DNA from: Myroides sp. WP-1
Lineage (GTDB): Bacteria > Bacteroidota > Bacteroidia > Flavobacteriales > Flavobacteriaceae
Assembly (NCBI RefSeq): GCF_014145635.1
Contig: NZ_JACHTC010000014.1
Coordinates: 1 to 64,000 of the forward strand
DNA: 64,000 nucleotides
Direction: 5' to 3'
The position numbers and the translations under genes are program-made. The notes below the pieces were generated by a model. The model did no database searches, had not been told where the DNA came from, and was given only the letters and a program-made list of their open reading frames with translations. Within the stretch, counting starts at the first letter, position 1. Every line of letters starts with the position of its first letter. Of this stretch, positions 19,454 through 28,668 are shown piece by piece.

Positions 19454-19461
19454 TATATTTG
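19454..19461 (+). promoter_or_regulatory. additional -7-like element upstream of rpmH
   Basis: TATATTTG, but without a TTG at the right distance; possibly a second rpmH promoter giving a 190-nt leader. Confidence 0.35.
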
Positions 19462-19546
19462 ATCGGATATATTGCGGATTTACCCCTAGGAATTCGACCT
19501 AAATCAGTACTAATCGCAAGTTTCTAAAAATATTTTACAAAAAGAC

Positions 19547-19577
19547 TTTGTAAGAATCAAATGACTTTATATATTTG
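19547..19577 (+). promoter_or_regulatory. rpmH promoter
   Basis: TTTG (19547-19550), exactly 19 bp, TATATTTG (19570-19577); a full match to the Bacteroidota promoter consensus. It predicts a leader of about 70 nt before the rpmH ATG. Confidence 0.9.
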
Positions 19578-19653
19578 CACTCGGTTTTGGCGCAAGTATA
19601 TCAAAGCTGAATTTTTTTGAGAAGTAAAATACTAAGATTTAAAGATAAACGCA

Positions 19654-19815
19654 ATGAGCAAGAGAACGTTTCAACCTTCAAATAGAAAAAGAAGAAACAA
19701 ACATGGTTTCATGGAAAGAATGTCTACTCCTAACGGTAGAAAAGTATTAGCTGCTAGAAGAGCTAAAGGAAGACATAAATTAACTGTTTCTTGTGAAACA
19801 AAACATAAACATTAA
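19654..19815 (+). CDS. rpmH: 50S ribosomal protein L34
   Basis: 53-residue basic ribosomal protein of the large subunit. It starts [20 protein letters not shown], then [21 protein letters not shown], as in all L34 proteins, with a short VSCETKHKH tail typical of flavobacterial versions. It is followed by a hairpin terminator and then carB, a pairing I recall from other Flavobacteriia. Confidence 0.98.
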   Translation: MSKRTFQPSNRKRRNKHGFMERMSTPNGRKVLAARRAKGRHKLTVSCETKHKH

Positions 19816-19836
19816 TGTTTTGATTAAAATATAAAT

Positions 19837-19874
19837 AAAGGTGTTACTCATTTGGTGGTAACGCCTTTTTTTAT
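19837..19874 (+). terminator. rpmH terminator
   Basis: AAGGTGTTAC-TCATTTGGTG-GTAACGCCTT with one G-U pair, then a T run. Confidence 0.85.
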
Positions 19875-19957
19875 ACTTTGTCGGAAGCATCACAATACAA
19901 TCACACACACTATACTTACTTTTTTACAAAGTAGTAAATAATAAACAACACAAGAAA

Positions 19958-22810
19958 ATGCCTAAAGACACTTCTATCAAGACCGTATTAATCATTGGTT
20001 CAGGACCAATCATCATCGGACAAGCTTGCGAATTTGATTACTCAGGTTCACAATCAGCAAGATCATTAAGAGAAGAGGGAATTAAAGTTATCTTAGTTAA
20101 CTCTAACCCCGCAACAATTATGACCGACCCATCTATGGCGGATCATATTTATCTAAAGCCATTAACTGCACGTTCAATTATTGAAATTTTAGTTGCGCAT
20201 CCAGAAATCGATGCTGTATTGCCTACAATGGGAGGACAAACAGCGTTGAACTTATGTTTGGAATGTGATGAAAAGGGAATTTGGGCAGACTTTGGTGTTC
20301 GTTTAATTGGTGTAGATATTAACGCGATTAATATCACAGAAGACCGCGAACAATTCAAACAATTATTAGAGCGTATTGATGTTCCTGTTGCTCCAGCAAG
20401 AACAGCTACATCTTACTTACAAGGAAAAGAAATCGCTCAAGAATTCGGTTTTCCTTTAGTTATTCGTCCTTCATTTACCTTAGGAGGTACTGGTGCTGCT
20501 TTTGTACACCATGCAGAAGATTTTGACGATTTACTAACTAGAGGTTTAGAAGCTTCTCCAATCCACGAGGTTTTAATTGACAAAGCTTTATTAGGATGGA
20601 AAGAGTATGAATTAGAGCTTTTACGCGATAAAAACGACAACGTTGTTATCATCTGTACGATTGAAAATATGGATCCAATGGGAATCCATACAGGAGATAG
20701 TATCACAGTAGCACCGGCCATGACTTTATCGGATAGAACCTTCCAAAGAATGCGTGATCTATCGATCAAGATGATGCGTAGTATTGGAAACTTCGCTGGG
20801 GGTTGTAACGTACAGTTTGCGGTATCTCCAGATGAAAAAGAAGACATCGTAGCAATCGAAATTAACCCACGTGTTTCTCGTTCATCTGCTTTAGCATCTA
20901 AAGCAACAGGATATCCAATTGCTAAAATCGCAACGAAATTAGCTTTAGGATACACATTAGATGAATTGCAAAACCAAATTACAAAATCTACTTCAGCTTT
21001 ATTTGAGCCGACTTTAGATTATGTAATTGTAAAAATACCACGTTGGAACTTTGACAAATTCGAAGGAGCTGACAGAACTTTAGGCTTGCAAATGAAATCG
21101 GTAGGTGAGGTAATGGGTATTGGACGTTCATTCCAAGAGGCACTACACAAAGCGACACAATCTTTAGAGATTAAACGCAATGGTTTAGGTGCAGATGGAA
21201 AAGGATATACCAACTACGACCAAATCATCGATAAATTAACTCATGCAAGTTGGGATCGCGTATTCGTGATCTACGATGCGATTCAACATGGAATTCCATT
21301 GAGTAGAATTCACGAAATCACAAAAATTGACATGTGGTTCTTGAAACAGTACGAAGAATTGTATCTGTTAGAAAAAGAAATTTCAAACTACACTATCGAA
21401 ACTTTACCGAAAGATTTGTTGTTGGAAGCAAAACAAAAAGGATTTGCTGATAGACAAATTGCTCACATGTTGAAAACACTAGAGAGTAAAGTACACGATT
21501 TAAGAGATAAAATGGACATTCAACGCGTATTCAAGTTAGTAGATACTTGTGCGGCTGAATTCCCAGCAAAAACACCATACTACTACTCTACTTTTGAAGC
21601 TGATATTCAAAAAGCGGACGGAACGAGATACGTTTCTAACGAAAGTATTGTAACAGACAAGAAAAAAGTGGTTGTATTAGGTTCTGGACCAAACCGTATT
21701 GGACAAGGAATCGAGTTTGACTACTCTTGTGTACACGGGGTACTAGCTGCTGAAGAAGCAGGTTATGAAACCATCATGATCAACTGTAACCCAGAAACCG
21801 TTTCTACTGATTTCGATACAGCAAACAAATTGTATTTCGAGCCAGTATTCTGGGAGCACATTTACGATATCATCCGCCATGAGAAACCAGAGGGAGTAAT
21901 CGTTCAGTTAGGTGGTCAAACGGCATTAAAATTAGCAGAAAAACTACACCGTCATGGAATTAAGATTTTCGGAACAAGCTTCGACGCTTTAGACTTAGCA
22001 GAAGATCGCGGACGTTTCTCTACGTTATTAGAAGAGTTAAACATTCCATTCCCTCAATTCGGTGTGGCTAAAACAGCGGATCAAGCGTTGCAATTAGCAG
22101 ATAAATTAGACTTCCCATTATTAGTTCGTCCATCGTATGTATTGGGAGGACAAGGAATGAAGATTGTCATCAACAAAAAAGAATTAGAAGAACACGTTAT
22201 TGATTTATTAAACCAAATTCCAGGTAACTCGCTTCTATTAGACCACTATCTAGATGGAGCTATCGAAGCTGAGGCTGATGCGATTTGCGATGGTGAAAAC
22301 GTGTATATTATCGGAATCATGGAGCACATTGAACCATGTGGAGTTCACTCTGGAGATAGTCACGCGATGTTACCGCCATTTAACTTAGGGGAATTTGTAT
22401 TGAATCAAATCAAAGACCACACAAGAAAAATTGCAGTTGCTTTACAAACAGTTGGTTTAATCAACATTCAGTTTGCAATTAAAGACGATATCGTTTACAT
22501 CATCGAAGCGAATCCAAGAGCTTCAAGAACGGTTCCATTTATTGCAAAAGCATACGGTGAACCTTATGTAAACTACGCAACAAAAGTAATGTTAGGACAC
22601 AATAAAGTGACAGACTTTACTTTCAATCCACAGTTAAAAGGATATGCGATCAAAACACCTGTGTTCTCTTTCAACAAGTTTAGAAATGTGAATAAAGCTT
22701 TAGGTCCTGAGATGAAATCAACAGGAGAAAGTATCTTATTCATTGACAACTTAAGAGACGATCAATTCTATGAAATCTATTCTCGTAGAAAAATGTACTT
22801 GAGTAAATAA
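19958..22810 (+). CDS. carB: carbamoyl-phosphate synthase large subunit, short form
   Basis: Makes carbamoyl phosphate from bicarbonate, ATP and glutamine-derived ammonia for pyrimidines and arginine. 950 residues against about 1070 in E. coli. Both ATP-grasp halves are complete: first half GSGPIIIGQACEFDYSG and GGQTALNL, second half GSGPNRIGQGIEFDYSC, GGQTALKLAEKL, EIN/EANPRASR segments. The protein stops shortly after LGPEMKSTGES, so the C-terminal MGS-like allosteric domain is absent. No frameshift is visible; the stop is followed by a terminator. carA is not adjacent. Confidence 0.96.
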   Translation: MPKDTSIKTVLIIGSGPIIIGQACEFDYSGSQSARSLREEGIKVILVNSNPATIMTDPSMADHIYLKPLTARSIIEILVAHPEIDAVLPTMGGQTALNLCLECDEKGIWADFGVRLIGVDINAINITEDREQFKQLLERIDVPVAPARTATSYLQGKEIAQEFGFPLVIRPSFTLGGTGAAFVHHAEDFDDLLTRGLEASPIHEVLIDKALLGWKEYELELLRDKNDNVVIICTIENMDPMGIHTGDSITVAPAMTLSDRTFQRMRDLSIKMMRSIGNFAGGCNVQFAVSPDEKEDIVAIEINPRVSRSSALASKATGYPIAKIATKLALGYTLDELQNQITKSTSALFEPTLDYVIVKIPRWNFDKFEGADRTLGLQMKSVGEVMGIGRSFQEALHKATQSLEIKRNGLGADGKGYTNYDQIIDKLTHASWDRVFVIYDAIQHGIPLSRIHEITKIDMWFLKQYEELYLLEKEISNYTIETLPKDLLLEAKQKGFADRQIAHMLKTLESKVHDLRDKMDIQRVFKLVDTCAAEFPAKTPYYYSTFEADIQKADGTRYVSNESIVTDKKKVVVLGSGPNRIGQGIEFDYSCVHGVLAAEEAGYETIMINCNPETVSTDFDTANKLYFEPVFWEHIYDIIRHEKPEGVIVQLGGQTALKLAEKLHRHGIKIFGTSFDALDLAEDRGRFSTLLEELNIPFPQFGVAKTADQALQLADKLDFPLLVRPSYVLGGQGMKIVINKKELEEHVIDLLNQIPGNSLLLDHYLDGAIEAEADAICDGENVYIIGIMEHIEPCGVHSGDSHAMLPPFNLGEFVLNQIKDHTRKIAVALQTVGLINIQFAIKDDIVYIIEANPRASRTVPFIAKAYGEPYVNYATKVMLGHNKVTDFTFNPQLKGYAIKTPVFSFNKFRNVNKALGPEMKSTGESILFIDNLRDDQFYEIYSRRKMYLSK

Positions 22811-22815
22811 ATACA

Positions 22816-22850
22816 CAAAAAAACTCTTCCAAATGGAAGAGTTTTTTTTA
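22816..22850. terminator. carB terminator
   Basis: AAAAAAACTCTTCC-AAAT-GGAAGAGTTTTTTT; symmetric enough to serve the convergent gene ending at 22873 too. Confidence 0.9.
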
Positions 22851-22872
22851 TTCTTTACTTTTTACTTTTAGA

Positions 22873-23295
22873 CTATCCTCCCATCTTAAGAAATCCTCGA
22901 ACAGTCTTATAATATATACCACCAGCACAAACTTCGTAAACTACACCATAGCTTCCTCCTGGTTGGGCACTGATAATAAAAACGGCACTTGGTAATATAT
23001 TTAATTTTTTAGCAACAGAGCGTCTATAGTCCTCCGCTTCATAAAGCGAAACTTTAATATCACCCTTACTTCGTGCATAAACTTCATCTTTACCAATAAA
23101 AGAACAATAAAGTTCTTTTTTCTTAGATGTTTCCTTCTTCTTTTTTTCCTTCTTCATTTGAGTACTACTAGGTGATTCGCCAGTAATTACTACATTCTCT
23201 GTTATATCAGCTGCATAAGTCTCTTTTTGTTCCTGTGCTCGAACTACAGATGCAAACAGAAACAAACCTAAAATCATACTATAATATTTCTTCAT
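22873..23295 (-). CDS. predicted secreted small protein, unknown function
   Basis: 140 residues with a signal peptide (MKKYYSMILGLFLFASVVRA, cleavage after RA-QE), then a lysine-rich low-complexity linker (MKKEKKKKETSKKKE) and a C-terminal domain with two cysteines (YCSFIGKDEVYARSKGDIKV ... VYEVCAGG). No family recognised. Single gene between AT-rich spacers. Confidence 0.55.
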   Translation of the reverse strand: MKKYYSMILGLFLFASVVRAQEQKETYAADITENVVITGESPSSTQMKKEKKKKETSKKKELYCSFIGKDEVYARSKGDIKVSLYEAEDYRRSVAKKLNILPSAVFIISAQPGGSYGVVYEVCAGGIYYKTVRGFLKMGG

Positions 23296-23516
23296 ACTCT
23301 ATCAATTTTTATACATTACACCAGTAACCTTCAATACCTAAAAAAATAAACTTATCTTTAATTATCCTAATATACAAAAAATATAACAAATAAAATACAA
23401 AATTAAAACACAATTCACTATAATAAAAAACAAGCAACTTTTATTTTAACAAATCAATAAGAATATTTGCTACAATTCGGATCAATTCAAATACAATAGA
23501 ACCGTTTAATATTTGT

Positions 23517-23524
23517 TATTTTTG
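23517..23524 (+). promoter_or_regulatory. -7 promoter element of rmuC
   Basis: TATTTTTG, 22 bp before the rmuC ATG; no clear -33 TTG. The rest of the spacer (23296-23516) is very AT-rich with nothing else recognised. Confidence 0.5.
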
Positions 23525-23546
23525 AGGGGTACTATACAATTACACT

Positions 23547-24857
23547 ATGTCGCAAGAAATTATTCTAGGTCTTTTAATCCTTTCTATTTTACTGCTTGTT
23601 TTCCTACTGGGAAAAAAGTCTTCGAAATCAACAACTAGTACTGCTGATACACTACAACTAGTAGCGGAAAAAGAGTTTTTAACCCAACAAAACAAACAAC
23701 TTCTTACCGATAAACAGAAGATAGAAGAACAAACCGAAATACTTCGACAAGACAATCAAGAATTGATTGCGCGCATCTCTATTCGCGAAACAGAACTGCT
23801 CAATCTAAGAGAAAAACTCGACTTACAACAAAAACAAACGTTAGAACTCCAGGAGCAATTCACGATTCAGTTTGAAAATTTAGCCAATAAAATTCTCGAA
23901 GAGAAAAGTGATAAATTCACGCAACTCAACAAAGCTCAAATGGAAACGATTCTCACGCCATTGCAAGAAAAAATAGGTTTGTTTGAGCAAAAAGTGGAGC
24001 AAACTCATAAGGAGAGTATCGATCATCATGCGGCACTGCGTCAACAGATTTTCGGTTTACAACAAGTTCATGCCAAAATGAGTGAAGAAACCCTTAACCT
24101 AACCAAAGCGCTAAAAGGCGATAATAAAATGCAGGGAAATTGGGGGGAAATGATCTTGGAAAGCGTCTTAGAAAAATCAGGACTAGAAAAAGACAGAGAA
24201 TATCAAACGCAACCGAGCTACACCACAGACAATGGCAATCGCCTACAACCGGATGTTGTGATCTATTTACCGGACAATCGTCATTTAGTCGTAGATTCTA
24301 AAGTTTCTTTGGTGGCTTATGAACAGTATATTAACACCACAGAAACGCAGGAGCAAAATCGTTTCTTACAAGAACATCTCCTCTCTATCAAAAGACATAT
24401 CGAAAACTTGTCTGACAAGAATTACTATGAGCTGTACAAAGGAACGAGCCCAGATTTTGTTTTGTTATTTATTCCTATCGAGACGGCCTTTTCTATTGCT
24501 GTAAATGCAGATAACTCTCTCTATACAAAAGCATTTGAAAAAAACATTGTCATTGTTACTCCTTCTACTCTACTGGCAACTTTACGCACGGTAGAAACCA
24601 TTTGGCGACAACAAAAACAACAAGAAAATGCGTATGAAATCGCTAGACAAGCAGGTTTATTACACGATAAATTTGTTGGATTAATCAATGATTTGACTAA
24701 AATAGGCAAAAAACTAGACGAAACGAGAAACGAATATGACAGTGCGTTTAACAAGCTGAGCTTAGGTAAAGGAAACTTATTAACTTCAGTACAGAAATTA
24801 AAAGATATGGGCGCAAAAACAAAGAAAACAATTGATCCTGATTTACTTCAAGAATAG
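23547..24857 (+). CDS. rmuC: DNA recombination protein RmuC
   Basis: 436 residues. N-terminal membrane helix (IILGLLILSILLLVFLLG), a long coiled coil to about residue 180, then the RmuC nuclease-like domain with GNWGEMILESVLEKSGL, LQPDVVIYLPDNRHLVVDSKVSLVAYEQY and a conserved FVLLFIPIETAF. RmuC limits inversions at short repeats in E. coli. That it lies beside a large octamer repeat array is suggestive but probably coincidence. Confidence 0.93.
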   Translation: MSQEIILGLLILSILLLVFLLGKKSSKSTTSTADTLQLVAEKEFLTQQNKQLLTDKQKIEEQTEILRQDNQELIARISIRETELLNLREKLDLQQKQTLELQEQFTIQFENLANKILEEKSDKFTQLNKAQMETILTPLQEKIGLFEQKVEQTHKESIDHHAALRQQIFGLQQVHAKMSEETLNLTKALKGDNKMQGNWGEMILESVLEKSGLEKDREYQTQPSYTTDNGNRLQPDVVIYLPDNRHLVVDSKVSLVAYEQYINTTETQEQNRFLQEHLLSIKRHIENLSDKNYYELYKGTSPDFVLLFIPIETAFSIAVNADNSLYTKAFEKNIVIVTPSTLLATLRTVETIWRQQKQQENAYEIARQAGLLHDKFVGLINDLTKIGKKLDETRNEYDSAFNKLSLGKGNLLTSVQKLKDMGAKTKKTIDPDLLQE

Positions 24858-24897
24858 CGACTAGGTTAGCTGGAGTCAGTTATGAGGTATAGTGTCC

Positions 24898-24928
24898 TTT
24901 TTGTTGGTTGATTGTTGTTCGTTGTTAA
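24898..24928. repeat. GT-rich heptad-like tract beside octamer array
   Basis: TTTTGTTGGTTGATTGTTGT then TCGTTGTTAAG; shares GTTGGTTGATTGTTGT with 10661-10695. Preceded by AGTCAGTTATGAGGTA (about 24877-24892), which in reverse complement nearly matches the stretch at 4858-4872. Confidence 0.7.
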
Positions 24929-24931
24929 GCG

Positions 24932-25115
24932 ACTCACCACCTCATCACCTCATCACCTCATCACCTCATCACCTCATCACCTCATCACCTCATCACCTCA
25001 TCACCTCATCACCTCATCACCTCATCACCTCATCACCTCATCACCTCATCACCTCATCACCTCACCACCTCACCACCTCATCACCTCACCACCTCATCAC
25101 CTCACCACCTCACCA
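24932..25115. repeat. octamer tandem array (CATCACCT/CACCACCT)
   Basis: About 23 contiguous 8-bp units; the first two thirds are nearly pure CATCACCT, the distal end mixes CACCACCT. All three frames stay open and give SPHHLITS-type pseudo-peptides, not genes. It fills the gap between rmuC and mgtE and lies about 100 bp upstream of the mgtE promoter. Confidence 0.95.
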
Positions 25116-25218
25116 AACAACAAAATATAACCTCCTCCTAACTCCTAGTCTGCCTAATTTTGTTTAACTTTAATTATTAGAATATGATTAGAAATTTTAA
25201 TATCCTATATCTAAGCTT

Positions 25219-25226
25219 TACTTTTG
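25219..25226 (+). promoter_or_regulatory. -7 promoter element of mgtE
   Basis: TACTTTTG, 48 bp before the ATG; TTTTA at the -33 position is a weak match. Confidence 0.6.
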
Positions 25227-25274
25227 CATTTGAATTGAAAAAATGATTGTTAAACACTTTATAAAATTCTAACT

Positions 25275-26588
25275 ATGTTTTTTAAAGATATGCACCCAGC
25301 CGACATTGCTGAAGCTATTTCAGAAATGAGAAGAAGAGAGAGAAATCTTCATTTTCTAAAGCTTTCTCCCGAGCTGAAGGTCGAAGTGTTTTCATTTTTA
25401 GATATCAACATTCAAGAAGAAATTGTACGCAGCATGACGCGAGAGGATTATGCTGAAGTACTGAACAATTTAGAGCCTGATGACAGAACGGAGCTATTGG
25501 AAAACTTTCCCGATGAGTTGATTAAATATTCTATTAATCTACTAAACGATACGGAAAAACAAATTGCTTTAAACTTAATTGGATACAAAGAAGATAGTAT
25601 TGCGCGTTTGATGACGCCTTTGTACATTCAAACCAAAGCAAACAAAACGGTTAAACAGGTTTTTCAGCACATCAAAAAATACGGAAAGAAGGCTGAAACG
25701 CTCAATTATATTTATGTCGTTGATGATCACAATGTATTAATTGACGATTTACAAGTAGGACAGCTTTTACTCGCTGATGAAGATACCTTAATTGCTGATT
25801 TAATTGACCACACGTTCGTTTCATTGGTTACAACCACCCCAATGGAAGATGCATTTGATGACTTTGAGAAATACGATCGTTCTGCTCTTCCTATTATTAC
25901 CGAAAAAGGAGTATTGGTGGGAATTGTAACGTTTGATGATATCTTGGATAAAATTAAAGAACGCGATACCGAAGATATTCAAAAATTCGGGGGGATGGAA
26001 GAACTGGATTTATCCTACACACACACTCCTCTTTTTGAATTAGTAAAAAAACGCGCAGGGTGGTTAATTGTGCTTTTCTTAGGTGAGATGCTGACGGCTT
26101 CTGCTATGAGTTACTATGATCAAGAAATTGAAAAAGCAGTTGTCTTAGCCTTATTCGTTCCTTTAATCATTTCTAGTGGAGGAAACTCCGGTTCACAAGC
26201 TGCCTCTTTAATCATTCGTGCTATGGCATTGGGTGAGCTAAAACTCAGTGACTGGTGGTATGTTATGCGCAAAGAAATTGCCTCCGGATTGATGTTAGGA
26301 GGTATTTTAGGAATCATTGGCTTTGTACGCATTTTCATTTGGCAAGAAACGGGAATCTATGATTATGGTGAGTTTTGGTTGTATGTCGGTTTAAGTGTAT
26401 CGATTTCACTCTTATTCATCGTATTATGGGGAACCTTATCTGGGTCTATTATTCCTTTTGTTTTGAAAAAGTTTGGTATGGACCCCGCTACGGCTTCTGC
26501 TCCTTTTGTTGCAACTCTGGTAGACGTTTCTGGATTGATTATCTATTTTACCATTGCAGCAATGTTCCTTACTGGAAAACTATTGTAA
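25275..26588 (+). CDS. mgtE: magnesium transporter MgtE
   Basis: 437-residue Mg(2+) channel of the inner membrane. It starts almost directly at the family motif [10 protein letters not shown], so the first few tens of residues of the usual N domain are missing; an in-frame stop lies upstream without another ATG between. Then the acidic N domain, two CBS domains ([11 protein letters not shown] to about residue 240) and five membrane helices with the pore signature [19 protein letters not shown]. It ends in a shared terminator. Confidence 0.95.
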   Translation: MFFKDMHPADIAEAISEMRRRERNLHFLKLSPELKVEVFSFLDINIQEEIVRSMTREDYAEVLNNLEPDDRTELLENFPDELIKYSINLLNDTEKQIALNLIGYKEDSIARLMTPLYIQTKANKTVKQVFQHIKKYGKKAETLNYIYVVDDHNVLIDDLQVGQLLLADEDTLIADLIDHTFVSLVTTTPMEDAFDDFEKYDRSALPIITEKGVLVGIVTFDDILDKIKERDTEDIQKFGGMEELDLSYTHTPLFELVKKRAGWLIVLFLGEMLTASAMSYYDQEIEKAVVLALFVPLIISSGGNSGSQAASLIIRAMALGELKLSDWWYVMRKEIASGLMLGGILGIIGFVRIFIWQETGIYDYGEFWLYVGLSVSISLLFIVLWGTLSGSIIPFVLKKFGMDPATASAPFVATLVDVSGLIIYFTIAAMFLTGKLL

Positions 26589-26606
26589 TCGAGTAAACTC
26601 AACATA

Positions 26607-26645
26607 CAAAAAATCCGATGCATTACTGTGCATCGGATTTTTTTA
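26607..26645. terminator. bidirectional terminator of mgtE and the lipoprotein gene
   Basis: AAAAATCCGATGCA-TTACTG-TGCATCGGATTTTTTT. The right arm covers the last codons of the convergent lipoprotein gene. Confidence 0.9.
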
Positions 26646-26853
26646 TTCCTTCAATCCTTTCTTTCGAAACAATGATTTGCGTTTTATCTGTATGATAATA
26701 TAGTTGAGGATTCACTGTGTCTTGATAGCTATCAATACTCATTTTATACTCCTCTACATACGATACATCTTGTTGAGTGGATTCTCGTTGCGTTTGACAA
26801 GAGGTTACAACTCCTAATACTACGCTAATACCTAAAAACGGATATACTTTCAT
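26623..26853 (-). CDS. small predicted lipoprotein
   Basis: 76 residues beginning MKVYPFLGISVVLGVVTSC; the lipobox VVTSC gives a lipidated Cys19. The mature part (about 58 residues) is polar with SYVEEYKMSIDSYQDTVNPQLYYHTD. No family recognised. A longer reading from a TTG at 26871 is unlikely. It begins 26 bp after the MFS exporter stop and is probably in its transcript. Confidence 0.6.
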   Translation of the reverse strand: MKVYPFLGISVVLGVVTSCQTQRESTQQDVSYVEEYKMSIDSYQDTVNPQLYYHTDKTQIIVSKERIEGIKKSDAQ

Positions 26854-26879
26854 CTTCTTATTTTTCAACAAGATACAAA

Positions 26880-28121
26880 TTATTCTTCTCTAAAAGTTAC
26901 TTTTTTCATATTCGGTAAAAAACAGGCAATAATACCAATGAGTGGTAAATACGCACATACGCTGTAGATATATTCAATGGAAGTATGATCAGCCCACCAT
27001 CCCAGAAGTGCAGATCCTAATCCGCCCATTCCAAAGGCAAAACCATAAAACAAACCGGATACCATTCCTATTTTCTTAGGCAATAATTCTTGTGCATAAA
27101 CCAATATAGAAGGAAAAGCAGAAGAGATAATAAACCCTATGATAACAATTAAGATACCTGTCCAAGCTAAATCTACATGAGGTAATAACAACGTAAATGG
27201 CGCTGCTCCAAGTACAGAAAACCAAATAATATATTTACGACCTACCTTATCCCCTAAGAAACCGCCAATTAACGTACCCATAGCAACAGCAATTAAGAAG
27301 TAAAAAAGATAGACTTGGGCTTGAACTTCTGTAATACCAAATTTATCCATGGTATAGAATTGGAAGTAACTAGAGATACTCGCTACATAAAAATACTTCG
27401 AAAAGATCAATAGCAGCAGTACAACAATAGCACTATTTACTCTGAATGAAGATAACTCAGGGATTAGAATTTTCTTTTTCTGCTTGGTCGCTGCATGGCT
27501 CAACACACCTTTATACCAAGTTCCGATGGCGTAATAAACAAATTGAGCTACAATGGCAATCGCAACAAACCAAAGCAACTGTTGTTGTCCTGTTGACAAG
27601 ACAATCCAAGCTACCAATAACGGTGCTAAAGCCGTACCCGTATTCCCTCCAATTTGGAAAATCGATTGTGCTAAACTTCGTTTACCACCAGATGCCACAT
27701 ACGAAACACGTGATGATTCTGGGTGAAAAATAGAGGATCCTATTCCAATACAAGTTACTGCAACCAATATCCAAATATAACTCGGAGCAAAAGCCAGTAA
27801 AATGACTCCTAAAGTGGTACACAACATCCCGTAAATTTGAGAATAAGGTTGTGGTTTTTTATCCGTATAATTTCCTACTAAAGGCTGTAAAAGAGAAGAT
27901 GACATTTGATAAAAGAACGTAATCAACCCAATTTGTGCAAAACTTAGTTGATAGTTTTCTTTTAACAACGGATAAGTTGCTGGAACGACAGCTTGTAGTA
28001 AATCGTTGCATAAATGTCCAAAGCTAATGGCTAATAAAATTGGATAAACAGTCTGATGAGAGAGCGTTTGTTTATTTACTTTTTCCAACACTTTGTGTTG
28101 AATACTTAAAATTTTGTTCAT
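26880..28121 (-). CDS. MFS transporter, fosmidomycin-resistance (Fsr) type
   Basis: 413 residues with 12 membrane helices. The start, ISFGHLCNDLLQAVVPATYPLLKENYQLSFAQIGLITFFYQ, is characteristic of the Fsr family of E. coli; also GNYTDKKPQPY between helices 2 and 3 and IGSSIFHPESSR. Expected to be an inner-membrane drug or metabolite exporter driven by the proton gradient. A TACCTTTG -7 element lies at 28143-28150 on the minus strand. The substrate in this organism is not established. Confidence 0.88.
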   Translation of the reverse strand: MNKILSIQHKVLEKVNKQTLSHQTVYPILLAISFGHLCNDLLQAVVPATYPLLKENYQLSFAQIGLITFFYQMSSSLLQPLVGNYTDKKPQPYSQIYGMLCTTLGVILLAFAPSYIWILVAVTCIGIGSSIFHPESSRVSYVASGGKRSLAQSIFQIGGNTGTALAPLLVAWIVLSTGQQQLLWFVAIAIVAQFVYYAIGTWYKGVLSHAATKQKKKILIPELSSFRVNSAIVVLLLLIFSKYFYVASISSYFQFYTMDKFGITEVQAQVYLFYFLIAVAMGTLIGGFLGDKVGRKYIIWFSVLGAAPFTLLLPHVDLAWTGILIVIIGFIISSAFPSILVYAQELLPKKIGMVSGLFYGFAFGMGGLGSALLGWWADHTSIEYIYSVCAYLPLIGIIACFLPNMKKVTFREE

Positions 28122-28142
28122 ACCCTAAATTTGAAGTACACA

Positions 28143-28150
28143 AAGGTAGG
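28143..28150 (-). promoter_or_regulatory. -7 promoter element of the Fsr-like exporter
   Basis: TACCTTTG on the minus strand, 21 bp before the ATG. The rest of the spacer to 28356 is AT-rich without recognised features. Confidence 0.55.
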
Positions 28151-28356
28151 GATTTTTCACTCCTTCTTCCATTTTCAGCCTTTCAAAACAGCATTACTAC
28201 CAAAAGTGAAATATTTTACTAGCAATGATTTTAATAGTTAAAATAATACACAAAAAAAAACAGCTAAATGCATCATTTGCACCAAAACTTTACAGCCCAA
28301 AAACAGAAATCTTCAGTGAAACGAACGGTAAAACTCATTTTACTAAAAGATCTACA

Positions 28357-28399
28357 CAAAAAAACAGCGGTTAAAGAGAATTCTTCACCGCTGTTTTTC
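28357..28399 (-). terminator. terminator of the MATE/acidic-protein operon
   Basis: AAACAGCGGT and ACCGCTGTTT as arms, with a further weak AGAGAATTCTT stem in the loop; T-rich on the minus strand. Confidence 0.8.
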
Positions 28400-28415
28400 T
28401 ATTGATCCAAAGGAA

Positions 28416-28661
28416 TTAGTCTTCTAATTCTTCTGATTCTACATATCTTGCCATTTCTCTTTCGTAGAACTCTCCGGCTTGTACCACTAAAGCTTCCATT
28501 TCGGCTTCTACTTCTGACTCTTCTGACTCTTCAATTGTTTCTAAAAACTCAATCTCATCTGTATTCAAATTGATGATGAAACGAGGAAACTCTAAATGGA
28601 TAATAAAGATATCATCTAAATGATCTGTATTATCAGCTAAAACAAACTTTGGTAATTGCAT
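28416..28661 (-). CDS. small acidic conserved flavobacterial protein
   Basis: 81 residues, strongly acidic (the second half is a Glu-rich helix ESEESEVEAEMEALV). It begins MQLPKFVLADNTDHLDDIFIIH, a sequence I recall from unnamed proteins widespread in Flavobacteriia. It starts 7 bp after the MATE exporter stop, so they are probably co-transcribed. No function is known. Confidence 0.7.
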   Translation of the reverse strand: MQLPKFVLADNTDHLDDIFIIHLEFPRFIINLNTDEIEFLETIEESEESEVEAEMEALVVQAGEFYEREMARYVESEELED

Positions 28662-28668
28662 TATATAG

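Noticed and set aside
20437..20955. 172-codon minus-strand reading frame inside carB
   Set aside because: Antisense shadow; carB coding is certain and the antisense product resembles nothing.
24858..25115. Influence of RmuC on the adjacent repeat array
   Set aside because: RmuC limits inversions at short repeats in E. coli, but the other arrays have no such neighbour, so adjacency is probably chance.
24892..25167. 91- and 72-codon reading frames with SPHHLITS repeats
   Set aside because: Repeat-derived, same reason as at 14.3 kb.
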